Shown here in pieces: positions 23,551-36,783 of a stretch of DNA of 64,000 nt; positions within the stretch are counted from its first letter, which is position 1, and every line of letters starts with the position of its first letter. This stretch comes from Terebella lapidaria. Taxonomy: Eukaryota; Annelida; Polychaeta; Terebellida; Terebellidae. The stretch covers positions 16,081,177-16,145,176 of the forward strand of contig OX424566.1 in NCBI GenBank assembly GCA_949152475.1, given 5' to 3'. The position numbers and the translations under genes were made by a program. The notes under the pieces are model-generated. The model was not told the DNA's origin, searched no databases, and worked only from the letters and a program-made list of their open reading frames with translations.

Positions 23551-24539
23551 GTTTTTTTTTTATGAAATCTGAAGTTTGAGATAGTGAGTTAGGAGAAAAC
23601 AATCCACACAACATGGACTGATGGTTCATTGGAGTATACAATAGAATCCATACTTTTGTCTCATTACCAGTGTAACTATAGCCCCGCCGAGGGTGGATCC
23701 TAGAAAGGGCCATCCAGGAACACCCATTATTATATGCCTACGGAAATGCTACAATTCATATTAGTATATAACAGCTATATATTACCAAGTTTTATTGTGC
23801 GGAAAACACGTCCTTATATCACCATAAATAACGATTTAGAGACAGGTTATCGCACGATCCGTATTGACGAGTCATACAAGTATGGTATTGACCAATCGTG
23901 ACGTCACATTCATTTATAGCAAATCATGAACGAGTATTTCTGGGGTCTGTAAAACAACATAATGACCTCCGTAAAAGTCAATACCTGTTAATTATATGTA
24001 AGCATATTTCGTTACTTTCCTGGCTGGCAGCCACAATTATATCATCGACCCATACAATCGCTCTGTTATCGTTTTATGTGTGATTGTATGTGTGACTTAT
24101 TCAAGATAGGTCTATGCTTGTGTGATGTATAAATTCTATGGACGTCATCATGATCTGGTTGATACATACAGCAAATCTGCCATGCAACTAGATCTATTTT
24201 CATGTTAATTTTGACGAATTCATGACGGGTAACACTAGTGGGGCAGGAAATGCTCACTCTTTCTGGAACACCTAGTTGTTAAGACTTGCAGTTACATCTG
24301 TGTAAATATGTGATATCTCCTGTAAATACACTAGTGCTGATGTAACTAATTTTTATCGTGTGTGCGAGTGAACTTGGGCATGGGTGTGGGTGAAGGTGTG
24401 TAGGTGTGTGTATGTTGAGGGGGTGTTGTTATTTCGTTTTTACTTAGGATTTTCTCTTGTAATTACCATATTCCGGTATCACACAAACCTAGATTTTACT
24501 TCTGTTTTTTCCTAGGAATTAATTCGGCCAAAACTAGGT
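23551..24539. other. Intergenic, no gene recognised
   Basis: No supported ORF, splice pattern or element boundary. A TG/GTGTG-rich stretch near 24360-24430 is simple sequence. Confidence 0.4.
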
Positions 24540-25830
24540 TTACAAATTCTGGTTATTGTGTGATGCCAGTCCAAACCGCATGGTTTTGTGTACTGTATTA
24601 AGATTTTTTTCCATAACTTTTCCTCCGTATATGTAAGCATGGTTTTGATCGTTGTGTTGTTTTATATAATTTTGGACGAATAACTTACCAATAACTTTTG
24701 CCATTAGAAACATAAGATCATATAAAATATTTGTGCTTTCTATATTCAACAACAATAACTGATTTGGCTGGTAGCTAGAAAAATCTGAAAAATATTTTCT
24801 AATATAAGTTTCAAATTCTACCCAAAATATCTTCACAAATTTGCAATTTATAAATGAATGTTCTACTGTTTCTGGGTGTTCTTCACACAAACTACACATA
24901 GAGGAATCCTTGAGTTTTATCTTGAATAGGTACGTATTTGTTGGTAATATATTATGTAACAACCTGAATTGTAAATATAACAGTTCTGTGGATATTGTCA
25001 ACTGATACAATAGTGACGAATGTTCTGACCATTCGGACTCACTTATCTCAACATAAAATAAAGTTGACCATGCTTGCCTTGCCTTTGTTGGTTTCTGAAC
25101 AATTGTTTTCAGTAAATGTGGATACACTGTACGACACACCTTCATTTTGATCAAACTTGTTATAGCACTATTATATACAGGTACATCGTTACCAAGAATA
25201 GCAGGTGCGCCACGAAGTTTTTGTTTCCAGACAATTGGTATAGCATCAACAAAACCATAATATATCAGAAAATGTGTTGATACCTCATATTTGTCAACAA
25301 ATTGTTCATATGACATTATGTGGTCTTCACATAGCAAATCTCGAATACATTTAATTCCGCTATTGTACCAATCATTATAATACGTTACTTTTTCTTCAAT
25401 TTTCAAGTTTGAATTGAACCTCAAAAATTGGTTTACTGTGTATTCCACAGAATCGTCTTTTTCTACATTTCGATAAGTGTATGAAAACCAAGCTTTCAAA
25501 ACATCTTCGATACATTCGGATTGTACACTATTACATACATATTGGACGTCTTCAGTGTCATATTTACCCCCCCCCCCCCCGGATCCTAATTATTATAAAT
25601 AACATTCCTTTTTATCTTATCTGGTTTGTTTGCCCAAAGAAATTTGAATGGAAGTTTGGTCACGTTTTCTATGTAATAAATAGGTGGATTCGGTATAACT
25701 GAAAAAAGGAATGTTAGTTTAGGTACTAACAATGATTTTATTACTGTAGTTTTACCATATAATGTGTATTCCCTCTGGTGCCATATGTTCATCAACAACT
25801 TCATTTTACAGTTATTTGGTTGACATCGAT
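24540..25830 (-). pseudogene. L1/Tx1-like LINE, C-terminal part (LINE B)
   Basis: 24540-25499 encodes 319 residues of an ORF2 C-terminus with the zinc-binding RT-associated domain: LQFRLLHNILPTNTYLFKIK, then CSLCEEHPETVEHSFINC and a nearby W. 25586-25804 adds IWHQREYTLYGKTTVIKSLL and FKFLWANKPDKIKRNVI, the segment just after the RT in this clade. A frame break and a poly-C run near 25567-25580 separate the two. The rest of the RT continues at 30125-30797 and 33919-33990, so later insertions split this LINE. Confidence 0.8.
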
Positions 25831-26373
25831 ATAAGATACTGTCAATATTTGATTTACACGTTTTATTCGTTGGAATATTTATTCACAAGAGTCTTTATCA
25901 ACCAGTGCCAATATTTTTCAGATGTCTTTTCCACAGGAATATTAATCACAGAACTAATCACAATCTTAGATCCGTTTTCCAAAGAAAAATGTTTGCTCAA
26001 TTTTCCACAAAAACTGTTGGCCCCAGAATATGGAATTCACTCCCATAACAATGCAAGATGGCCAAATCATTATTTACATTCAAAAGGTTATTGAAAAAAT
26101 ATCTCAGTGAGCGCTGATTCAGACTTCACGTAAAATCTCGTAAAAATATAATGCAACAATATTGGAAAACATGTCTACCTATTCAGAATTCCAATAGATA
26201 TACATGTAATATGATTACGTGTTCTCACAGGGATTACATTGTACATTTGTGCCGTTTAAATATGTGTTTGTAGTAACAAATTAAGTGATGTCTTGTAAAT
26301 ATGTTGCAGCGACATACAAGTTTCACTGTAAACTTTTGTCAATATGCTGAAATAAATTGAAATTGAAAAAAAA
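25831..26373 (+). mobile_element. 3' end of another LINE on the plus strand (LINE D)
   Basis: Around 26018 the plus strand reads VGPRIWNSLP, then (after one stop) a SLFTFKRLLKKYLSER-type ending, the usual C-terminus of CR1/Rex-like LINE ORFs. About 270 bp of 3' UTR follow, then a tail AATTGAAATTGAAAAAAAAA at about 26353-26373. Only the last part of the element is present. Confidence 0.7.
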
Positions 26374-26375
26374 AA

Positions 26376-29300
26376 TTGACATTTGATTCAAATATATTTC
26401 TTACATTATCTATTCGTTCACTTAGGCCATTGGCCCATATACATGTATACAATGTTTCAATTGCGGCGATAACACACAAACATAAATGCTCACTTACATA
26501 CATACAAACATTTCAAGGCAAAAATGGAGTACATACATATCATACATCATTGTTCAACTCGTTTCTAAATTTTTTATGGAATTGTAGTTATTGTGGAAGT
26601 TTAAGGCATTATAAACATGCGCGGCCAAGCTTGGAATACACTGTTTTCTCGACTTGATATGTTGAAAGGTTTTTTTTCTAGGGTAAAGTTATGATATATG
26701 TGTTTCTTTAAATACTGGTCTCGAATATCTGAATACAAGGGGCAATCCAGTAAAACATGAAATTCATCCTCTATGACTTCTAAGTTCTATTCGGATTTGC
26801 TGTAACTACACACTCTGGATGGTTTATCTATGTTCTTATGTCTTCCTATTTCTATTTGTAGCTTATGATTTCCACAACGGAAACGTGTCAGTGCTATACA
26901 ATGGTTTTTTTTACACATTTCTACTTCGAGGTAATGTTCAAATACAAGATCATCTTTATATGTACTATACAATTCAAGTTCGGAATTAGTTTTCACTTCT
27001 TCATGCCAATTTTGTTTAGATGTATCGATTAGACGTTGCTTAAATATTAACAAAATATTAACATGTCCCCTACCCCTTGTTGAAGCCAAACATTGCCAAA
27101 CCCATGACAATACAAGAAATATTCAACAGCACTCACCCAGTTATGACATCCAGTTTCTGATTTTTACATTTTGCAAATCTGTAACAATCTTGCACCAGAA
27201 TTTTACACACTTTAACTTATACATCACAGATAATGGAGATAGACCTGATTCACCTAAAACACATGAGTTTGATGTGGAGTATGAAACATTTAAAATGCAT
27301 TTGCAAAATGTTCTTTGAACTAATTCAATTGACTCCCTTTTCTGCGTTCCCCATAATTCCGATCCGTACAAAAGAATTGGTACCACAGTTTTATCAAAGA
27401 AGTCCAAACATAGACTTACAGGAATATCACCCCTGATTTTGATCAATTTTTTCAACATAAAAACTGCTTTTTCTGCTTTCATACTTAGATTATTCACAGC
27501 CGTGGCCCAACGAAGTCTGTTTGTAAAGACAATACCAAGATATTTATACTGGTTCACACATTCGAGCTGTTTGCCATTTAGAAAAAAAAACGTTCAGCTT
27601 TTTTCAGACTTCCACCATTTCTGAACACCACTACTTTTGTAGTGGTATTCAGAAATACCCTAGAAAGTGTCAAGTGCATGCAATTGTTTTTGAAGCCTCC
27701 CCACCGAATCATTGACAATACACACATCATCAGCTTACAAGAGCATATGAAATTTCTGAATATCATCATCTATACATACAGAAGGACAACTAATTTATCT
27801 ACCTTTGGCAACAAGCTCGTTTATGTACAAGGCAAAAAAGGACTTAACATGCAACCCTGACGTGTTCCCACAGTACAGCAAAATGACTCTGTGAGCCCCT
27901 GTGGTGTTTTAACGATTGACCTCAATTGAGAATATATAGATTTAATGACATTATAAATTTTACCATGCACATTATTTTCTTTAAAAGAAAAAACATTATA
28001 TTCTGTAAAAGAGTATGGAATGTGGAACAGAGTCAAAAGCTTTGGAGAAATTTACAAATGCGCAGTAAAATCGACCACCTCGTTTGCGCAGGTACTTAGT
28101 AACAATAGCATATAAACTGAACATGTGGTCGACAGTAGACCTCCTTTTTCTAAATGCACCTTGACTGTCATCCAATTTACTATTTATGTCAGCCCACAAA
28201 CTGAGCCCTCTGTTTAACACTTTAGTGAATATTTTTTAGAGGGGTAATCATGGCTTCACTCCATTGAGTAAGAAAGATACCAGTATCTAAAATCAAATTG
28301 AACAAAACACAAATTTCATTAGACGTCACTAGAGTATTTAAAGAATTCATATGGCAGCCCGTCAGTACCTGGCTGTTTTCCATTTCCAACTTGTTTGGGA
28401 ACCATATCTATTTCAGTACATTCAATTTTCCTGTTCAACAGCTCACAATCATTCATCTCACATTTTTCACATTTTTGATCATGTGTATTAACAGCATTTT
28501 TTACCTTCTGCAAGTATTCATAGTTTATTTTGGGTTGAGCATTTAACAAAGTTTCGAAGTGGCTTTTCCACTGTTCCTTTTTGTTCCTTTTCTTTTTGTG
28601 ACATGTTGCTAAAATTTTTTATACAACGCCACACATCGTTTGTGCACCTGGTGGATTCATACAAACTCTGTATACTTTTCTTTTGTACTCCTACATTTTC
28701 TGCCTACATAGATATTTGTAAGATTTTTTGGCCTGCAAGTACATATCTAAGTCATATTGCATACGTTTCAGGCGAAAGTTTTGCAAGTAGGCTACCTTCT
28801 TAATTTTTGCCTTGCTACATTCATCATCCAACCATGGTGCTTGAGTTTTCATTGTCACATTTTTTGGTGGATAACTTTTTACATATTTCATATTTTCAGA
28901 TGATTCAACAATTAATTTGACAATGCTAGAGACTGATTCGTTCACATCCTTGGTTTGTATAATTTTGTTGAATTCCTTTAAACCACCGTTCTATTTTGAT
29001 TCACACAAGGCAGCTCTGTATCTATCTTGTACTTCTACATTCCACCTATAACCAGTGATACTTTTTGAATTTTTTCCACATCCAAACGTTGTACTATTTG
29101 AACAATTTTGTTTAACAGAGATACCATGTACATGATGTAGCCTAAAACAAATAGAGAAATGATCTGATTCACTTCGGTCCAACACCTGAAAATCACTGAC
29201 ATATGAGAAGAGACAAGACTGCACAATGACATAGTCAACGACACTCAATCCAGACGAGCTACAAAAAGTGTACTCTCCATCTACGTCCTTAGATGACCTG

Positions 29301-30120
29301 CCGTTTAGTATACGAAGTCCCATTCCTTTACATAAATCTATCAAGGAACGCCCAAAGCTATTTACAACACCATCTCGTGACCTCCTAGGTATACTGAAAT
29401 TGTCCAACGGCCACCACTCCGGCAAATCTAAATATTTAACAGAATCGTCAAAATAGTCTAACAATTCTCCACATCTTGCATTCGTGTCTCCAATTAATAT
29501 CACATCACAAATATGTTTTGCCGCAGTAGTAAGTTCATCTTGTGACATCAAAATACCATTTTCTTAGTCTGCCGAATAATAAACAGTTGAGTTTTCACAT
29601 GGAATGTATACAAATGCAAATATAATGCTATGACCTGAACTGTTGTTTACAAACCTAGAAGGGATTTCCAAAAAAATACCAAGTTCTGTCTATTTACACA
29701 CTTAAACAAATGTACAAAAGTGTTCCTGATGAGGACCGTGACCACCTGGTGTCCGTCCTCGTCTGGAGCGGCGTTGCCCGTGGATACTGTATGCTGTGTG
29801 ATCAGGGAGAAGAGTGAGAAGACTGGACAGATCATCATCACACGATGTCCACGTCTCTGCGAAGCTCACAACGTCATATCCCTGTAAAAAACTCAACATA
29901 TCTGCACATGACAGAATCGAATTCAAACCATGAATGTTCCATGTCACAAAAGTAAAGTCATTGGGGTTAATGGACACAGATCCTGTGATATCTGAAGTGT
30001 TGGTTGGGATATCACCCGTAGCCAGGGACTGTCACAGGAAGCGGTGATGATAGCACTTGCTGACTCACACTGTTCACACTGTCTGCATAACTGTACGACA
30101 TTCGCGGTGAGTTGTTCATC
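26376..30120 (-). mobile_element. Nearly full-length LINE with APE endonuclease and RT (LINE C)
   Basis: Minus strand. Parts in order: endonuclease start at 29977-29702 (FTFVTWNIHGLNSI, VVSFAETW), rest of the endonuclease at 29551-28991 (ILIGDTNARCG, then VVDYVIVQS and SESDHFSI), an RT linker (28945-28319), RT pieces with SQGAFRKRRSTVDHMF and FVNFSKAFDSVPH (28220-27821), and the post-RT region (27557-26700) with YKYLGIVFTNRLRW, RFRCGNHKLQIEIGRHKNI and EDEFHVLLDCPLY. Several frame breaks and stops divide the ORF, so it is inactive. It lies inside LINE B, tail to tail with LINE D. Confidence 0.8.
28991..29977 (-). pseudogene. LINE C endonuclease region
   Basis: AP-endonuclease-type domain that nicks the target for reverse transcription. 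Visible catalytic signatures are WNIHGLN (N), AETW (E), GDTNAR (D, N), DYV (D) and SDHF (D, H). The coding frame is broken in the middle, around 29560-29700. Confidence 0.75.
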
Positions 30121-30124
30121 ATGG

Positions 30125-30797
30125 CGTTCATCTGTTGGGAAGATGAGACAATGTTATGCCAAGATAACGTATTGGTTCCTCACACCAGGTAACTTGTTCT
30201 AATGAAGGAGTATGGTGATAGTCATTTTTCAAAGGGCCTAGTGGAATTATATTTGTTTTGGATTTATTTATTTTTAAAACAGATATTTTTTCAAATGTAT
30301 TGAAGCTATCAAGTAACATCTTGAGGGAATCTATATCGTACTGTAAGGTCAGGGCCGTGTCATCTGCATACTGATTTACTTTATGCTCCACTTCATTTTT
30401 AACGATGCCCTTTATTTTCTTGTTTTGTTTTAAATATATTGACAAAACTTCCACACTAATGAACAGATACGGTGATGAGGGGCAACCTTGCCGCATTCCA
30501 CGGGTCAACAGAAACTGGGGCGAAAACCAACCATTATTCAGCACGCAACTTGTTATATTGTTATAAATTATTTTAACCCTTTTTTAAAGCCCAGGACCAA
30601 AATTAAAGAAGTCCAAACTTTTTGCACATAAGACCACTCAAGCATATCGAACGCTTTCTCAAAATCGATAGTTACAAAAATACCAGAAACATCATTCTTA
30701 GCACAGTAGTTCATTATTTCAAGTATATTAACTATATTTTCACCAATATATCTCCCTGAAATAAACCCTGTTTGGTCAGTGCTCATGATATTTTGGC
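30125..30797 (-). pseudogene. L1/Tx1-like LINE B, reverse transcriptase core
   Basis: Encodes STDQTGFISGRYIGENIVN and IFVTIDFEKAFDMLEW (first catalytic Asp), then RGMRQGCPSSPYLFISVEVL, NQYADDTALTL (catalytic DD) and IRYLGITLSH. One frame break falls near 30550. It joins 24540-25830 once the inserted LINEs are disregarded, and continues upstream beyond the TIR element at 33919. Confidence 0.85.
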
Positions 30798-30889
30798 CCA
30801 AGTATCATACACTGCGCCTTCTTCTATATTCAACAAGGATTAAAAAGGTGAGAGACGGATTAAATGGCATTCATTTAGTGGCATGTAGT

Positions 30890-31805
30890 ATTAAAGTACT
30901 GGTATAGTGCAAATATGATGTGAACCTATATGAAAGATCTCATTGATCTGAGCAAAATGGTTTTTACGGCATGTAAATATCACAATCCGTTCAAAAATTA
31001 CAGCAATCGGCAAATTAGGTTTTTCGAAACAATTTAGCTAATTAGAATGCAAATGAGATGTTCATGAGTCATGACGTCATCGGGGGAAGCTGTTTTAATT
31101 AGGTACATTGATATGTGTTATTCATCCATTCAATGTTATGATTTTTCATCAAGACTTATTCCATACAGTTTTCAATATGAATAATCAGTGTTTTCACGTG
31201 TTCTGTTGTTGTCAAGGTAACTAGTGACCTGGTACGGCCCATGACAACCATGGTTGCTAGGGCCAGAAACTCGTAGAACAGGGTATGCAAAAATAAAAAT
31301 GTTGCCAACTTGAGCTCTATATTAATTTAATTCATAAATAATCCACAGAAAGTCTGTGGATAGTTTGACTTGGCAGTTAACAGCCATGGCAACCATGGGT
31401 AACTACGGCTATGGAGAACGACTGGTAACCATAGCAACAGTACAGTTTGTGTGGATATTGACTATGTACGGTACATAATATTAGGCCTATGCACTAGTCA
31501 GATCGCCAGAACCTTCAATAAGAATCATTATATCATGTCTTAAAATATCCTAATTAAAATTTGTTCCCCTCATGACGTCGTGAATTCTCATTAGCATTTA
31601 ATTTGCATATTAATGAGTTGCTAAAACTTTTCAAGTTGCTTCTGTACTGTAGTGCCGGAATAGTAGTTTCAAATGGCTGTAACTTTTGAACGGATAGTGA
31701 TATTGATATACCGTAAAAAAACCATTTTGCTCAGATCAATGAGATCTTTCATGTACATGTAATTTAACATCATATTTGCACTTTACTAGTACTTTGAAGA
31801 CGACG
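30890..31805. repeat. Inner inverted-repeat block 1
   Basis: Roughly 100-bp arms facing each other: AGTACTGGTATAGTGCAAAT...GAGCAAAATGGTTTTTACGG at the left and its complement near 31690-31800. The middle has TAATTAGG and ATGCAAATGAG words also found inverted. Probably a MITE. Confidence 0.7.
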
Positions 31806-32090
31806 GACGGTGAAAAAAATTCTTGCACAAATATACTGCTTATGTTCATATGATATGCTACGAAATAAATAATGTACGAATTCCATCGATATAATGCGCG
31901 TCTGGCACGATCAAAATGCTGTTCACAGTGCCCCAGCCATGCCGTATGTTTCAGGTAAAAGAATCGTGACGTCACGATAGGTCATTACGTTTTCCATACA
32001 GCTGTATAGATATCTAGGACGTTTTCCGCGGATGCTGTGATCACCGCGGTGAGGTCGATAAAATTTCATGCGTTGAGATGGCGTTCATTA

Positions 32091-33165
32091 AAGAGCATGT
32101 GTCACTAAAAATTGGGTATTGGTTTTTTAGGTGTATGTGAAAGCACTATTTGAACTGAACAAAACAGTCTTTACAGCATATTGATATCATGATTTCTTCC
32201 AAAGTTATGGCACTTCAAACATTTACATATTCACAGAATCTGACAACAGAATCTGACAACTAATTAATATGTAAATCAGATGTGTGACGTCATTGACAGA
32301 CTGGTTTTTAATTAGGTGTCTTAACATGACAAAATGGAGCTTTTTATGTTCACATTTGGTCACCAACACCCATCAGAAATATTGCCCAGTAGGAATAGTC
32401 AGTGAGTGCATGCCAATCTTGGTTGCCATGGCAACCAATAGGCTGATTTGGGCCTTAGCGACGTGGTTGCTAAGGCTAATATTAACGTCAAAACACGAAA
32501 TGAAAGTATGAAACCAACACAAATAACGAGATAATGACAATATCTAGTGGAATTAATGAACAAATTGTTCAACTACACACCATAGCAACCGATACAGGCC
32601 TGAGAAATCACCATTGTTTAAAGCCATTGCAAGTGAATGGATACCATTACCACTGGTTTCCAATGCCTTTATTGGTTGCTAAGTGTTGTGTTCAAACCTT
32701 TTGCTGATATATTCCACAATATATTGTCATTATTCATTGTCTGAAATAGTTTCATTCCTGTATGTCCTGTTTTTAATTAGATATTGACCTTAGCAACCAT
32801 GGTTGCTAAGGGACCCAGCCGGCCAATGGTTGCCATGGTAACCAAACATTTCATGAAATCACTGACTATTTTAACCATGAAACATAAAAAGTGGGTTCTG
32901 GTGAACAATTATGAAAAGAAACATTCTCATTATTCCATTTTAAAATGTCTAATTAAAAACAAGTCTGTCAATGACGCCACACATCTCATTTGCATATTAA
33001 TTAGTTGTCAGATTCTGTGAATATGTAAATGTTTGAAGTGCCATAACTTTGGAAGAAATCATGATATCAATATGCTGTAAAGACCGTTTTATTCAGTTCA
33101 AATTGTGCTTTCACATACACAGAAAAACCCAATACCCAATTTTCGTGACATGCTCTTAAATATTT
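32091..33165. repeat. Inner inverted-repeat block 2
   Basis: Arms of about 160 bp. The left arm has AAATTGGGTATTGG, CAGCATATTGATATCATGAT and GGCACTTCAAACATTTACAT; the right arm (33007-33165) is its complement. Similar in plan to block 1 but different in sequence, and containing many GGTTGCTAAGG/CCATGGCAACC words. Confidence 0.75.
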
Positions 33166-33918
33166 GCGACACACCCATTTTTGGGCAGAAGGATATGAAA
33201 ATTTGCCACCATGTTCAGGATAGTATATAGATGACAATGTTATGGTGAAATATATGATTAACCTGAAAAATATGCTCAGTCCATGCCCTAACATGGTCTC
33301 TAATCGGAAAATATTTCAAGAGGGGTGATGAGTTATAACCCACAGGTAAATATGTACTCATCAGAATTTTCTCAAAACTTGTCTGATTATCAAGTGATAT
33401 GTGTAGATTGAAATCGTTGAATAAAAATTGGGGGTCATTGCGTTGGATTTGTTGAAAAACACTTTCGAAAGAGTTTAGCTATCCTTCGAAATTCGGCATA
33501 TTATTAATTTCAAAATGAATTAACAGCCCCAGAAAAAAATCCATACGGTAGAAACTGCTAAAATTTAGTATACATGTCTAGTGGACTGTACACATGTAAA
33601 AAATGAACAAAAAATTGGGGGTCATTGCGGCAGAATTTTCGCAATCTGCATTTGAATGCTGTATGTCGGACTAAGATCTTGCGCATGTTTGCCACCAAAA
33701 CGTCAGAGGTTTATCTATCGTGACGTCACACCATTCGCTCGAAGCTTCTTGAAGGGAGTCTCTACTACAGAGCGCCCACAGGGCAACAAGATGCATATTT
33801 ATTGGAACTATTGTTGCTATCATTTATAACCCATACGACTCTATCATATAAAGAAAAAATCCTGAATATTATTTTTTCAATGTCCGTCGCCTTTAAGGCG
33901 CAGTGTATGATACTTGGG

Positions 33919-33990
33919 ACGATTTTTTAAAGAACTTTTTAATCTCATTGCAATAGCAGTTGACAATAGTAACTGTGTCGAACAGTTATA
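33919..33990 (-). pseudogene. Short upstream piece of LINE B
   Basis: Minus strand encodes AIAMRLKSSLKN, the motif that normally comes shortly before the DQTGF motif in L1/Tx1-type RTs. It continues LINE B beyond the inserted TIR element. The extent is uncertain. Confidence 0.55.
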
Positions 33991-34019
33991 GTTTTTGTTT
34001 TGGTTGACCTTGATTTAAT

Positions 34020-35659
34020 TTGCTTCTGTTGAATATCAGATGGGTGAGCAGCATATCAGCTAAGCCCGGGATATCGCAGCAGGTGCTGGACATGCTACAG
34101 TCCAAGGCCCAGGCAGATCCAAGAAACCATGGCTACTGCAGCATCATGCTGGACGGGATGTCACTGCGCAAGCACCTCGACTGGGATCCAAAGTGGCAGG
34201 AAATGGTTGGCTTCGTTGACCTTGGAGCAGGTTCCCTCCACAGTGACGCAGGAGAGGCCACTGGAGTCATCGTCGCCATGGCTGTGGGCCTACATGGCCA
34301 GTGGAAAATTCCTATTAGTTATTTTTTAATCAATGGTATTTCAGGAGAAATCCAGAGTCAGTTGATCTTGTCCATAATTAGTGCACTATATGATGTCAAT
34401 ATCAATGTGGTAGCTCTCGTAATGGATGGTCACACAACAAACCAGAAGATGGCAAGTGCACTCGATTGAACCAGAGAATATCAAGAGTAGTTTCTCACAT
34501 CCATCTGATAGCAGTCGTACTATTCGTGTGTTCTTTGATGCTTGTCATTTGTTGAAAAATCTGCGATGAGCATTGCATGCTTTGATGGAAATTAAAACAT
34601 GTGTTGGTTTCGCCAAATGGAAACATATTGTGCGTCTCCAGGAATTTCGAGCGTCTGAAGGTTTACATGCAGCAAACGAGTTACCGCATAGGCATATACG
34701 GTTTCAAAAACAGAAAATGAATGTTGAATTAGCTGCTCAAACTTTGAGTGCATCAGTGTCTGCTGCCTTACGATATGCGTCACAGATTGGTTGTGATGAT
34801 CTTGATGACTAATTTCATATCTGTTATTGACCATATGTTTGACATATTTAAAGCTGCTGCCTTCGAATGTATGCAATATTTTTTTGCAAACCAATTTTTG
34901 TTGAACACATCTAATGCTATATAGCAATAGGCGTGCTCAATGATCTTGACGATTACAGTCCGTCCGAGTTGTCTTTTGATCCGTTTTAGTGCCCATTTTG
35001 TACCGGTTTTGTAAATAAACAAACGAAGTGTATCCATCAAACCCGAATGTAAACAAATGCTCAAGTCCACATCGAGTACATGTTCCAGTTCATATGTGCA
35101 TATATAGTGTAGTTGTGAGAAAATAATCAGTGATATGCCATGATGTGCGTGGTATGTCAGTCTATCTCGCACTTCCATGCTGCGTGTGATGGATACAGTT
35201 CCGGTATTTACGCGAGAACCGCCTGTTCAAATGAGCAAAATTTCCATGAGAACCGGTTATTTTCATTACATTTGATGTGAGTATGTTTCATTCAGTCAGT
35301 GTAGCATGTTTAACATGAAAGTTAGTTTTCAAAAAATATTGACTGGTTTCGAAGGTAGCTGCTTTAACAGCCGTACTCCTGTTGCAAAAGGATACAAAAG
35401 TGCAGTGAGGCCTGGAAACATTGGTAATATCGAGAACTTTCTGATGCAGGCAAAATCTGTATTGCTCAGTATGACGGACTTGACTGGTAAAAAGGTATGT
35501 TATGGCAAGAGGAAAATAGGTGTCATAGGTTTCTTGTGTAATATTGATAGTCTGATTGAATTGTCTAAAGATTTGCTGATGGGGCAGAACTCTGCTTCAG
35601 ATCTCTACTCAGTCATGCAGGTGTATCAATCACTTGTTCTGCTAAAGCAAATTGTGTAG
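34020..35659 (+). pseudogene. P-element / THAP9-like transposase fossil
   Basis: 34020-34469 encodes the RNase H-like region: HGYCSIMLDGMSLRKHLDWD with a catalytic-type Asp, GFVDLGAG, WKIPISYFLINGISGE and VALVMDGHTTNQKMA. Further on, VFFDACHLLKNLR, then (after a stop) WKHIVRLQEFRASEGLHAAN, QKMNVELAAQTLSASV. 35366-35659 gives FNSRTPVAKGYKSAVRPGN and GFLCNIDSLIELSKDLL. These are the conserved blocks of P-element transposases and vertebrate THAP9, in order. No THAP DNA-binding domain was found upstream. At least one stop, a frame break and a MITE insertion make it inactive. Confidence 0.85.
34852..35363. mobile_element. TTAA-flanked MITE inside the P-element fossil (512 bp)
   Basis: TTAA at 34848-34851 and 35364-35367. 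Ends read AGCTGCTGCCTTCGAA and, from the other side, AGCAGCTACCTTCGAA. Across the empty site the transposase would read MFDIF then NSRTPVAKG, which confirms the borders. Same family as 43996-44543. Confidence 0.9.
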
Positions 35660-36712
35660 CCCAGGATACCACATCATTATTAATGTTATTCGCATTATAA
35701 GGCACTGTGAAGTTGTATTGCGATCTTTACAAGATACTATTTGCAATATTAGTACCATTTAGTACACAACAGTCAAATTTTTTAACAAACAGTTGTGACA
35801 TGTAAAAGTTATTCAATCAATAAAAAAATATTTTCACTTTCAAAGATTTCTGTTAAGTTTACATATCTACAGAACTAAGGATTCATATGAAAAAAATCAT
35901 GCAACGTCAAACATATAAATTCAAGACGAGGCTAGAACATTGCGATTCATTCTGAATTCCTTTATAGATTTCAGCATAGATCGAGTTGCAAATTTGTACA
36001 GGACCACCAGAATTAGAATAATATTTCATTTCAAAGTTCAGTAACGTTATATTCAGAGCACCTTTATCATCGGTAAGCATACACATTTGCAAATGAGGAC
36101 GTCAACATAGAATGATATTGGCCTGTGCGCAGTATATATATGGCTGCATGGGCAGTATATGGTGCTTGGTATTCCACTTCCAGATATTTCAAAGGAGATG
36201 GTAACCAAATACTGCCCACATATAAGCACTTATTTGAATCGTCATTACTCTCCACTATTCATTTCATCACCAAATACAAATAGTTTGGCAATAATACGCG
36301 TTTTATCAGTTGTTTATTGGAAGTTTTTTTTATAATAACACGAGATGACATATAACACGTGCCTTTGTTGACAGGCTTTTTGCCCTGACCGGAAGTCAGC
36401 AGTGATTGGTCATGGCGGCCATGACGTTTGTATACATCTGCGCGGTCTAGTTTTTTTTTACGTCATTGAATATCCCATAGCTCAGCGAACGTTACCGTTT
36501 TGTTACATTGAACGCGCTACTAATCTTGTATACCCCCGGTAGTCTATATGACACATCGATTGGTATTGTACTCGCCTTATACATTCTCAAGAATTCATGG
36601 GTATGTGGTGGCCTTTTCTGACAGCACGATCTAATTTGTGTGCTTTCTATATATATTTTCCAATGACATTGAATCTCCACATAATGGGGCATACGTATGA
36701 CCTCCTCAAGGC
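35660..36712. other. Spacer before the tandem array, no gene recognised
   Basis: AT-rich. No coding or element signal that I can support. The homology with the later array units starts at about 36713. Confidence 0.4.
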
Positions 36713-36783
36713 ACAAACATATTGCAACATGGTATCTATGAAATTCTGCCTCGACCCACAGTATGTGCCGTCAACCGAATTAA

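Larger units (their letters stand above)
30797..33918. mobile_element. 3.1-kb inverted-repeat element inside LINE B
   Basis: The ends are exact 22-bp inverted repeats (30797-30818 and 33897-33918) starting CCCAAGTATCATACACTGCG. Both flanks are LINE B RT sequence (MSTDQTGF on one side, AIAMRLKSSL on the other), so it inserted into the LINE. It contains two further inverted-repeat blocks (30890-31805 and 32091-33165). No transposase frame; non-autonomous composite. Confidence 0.75.
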
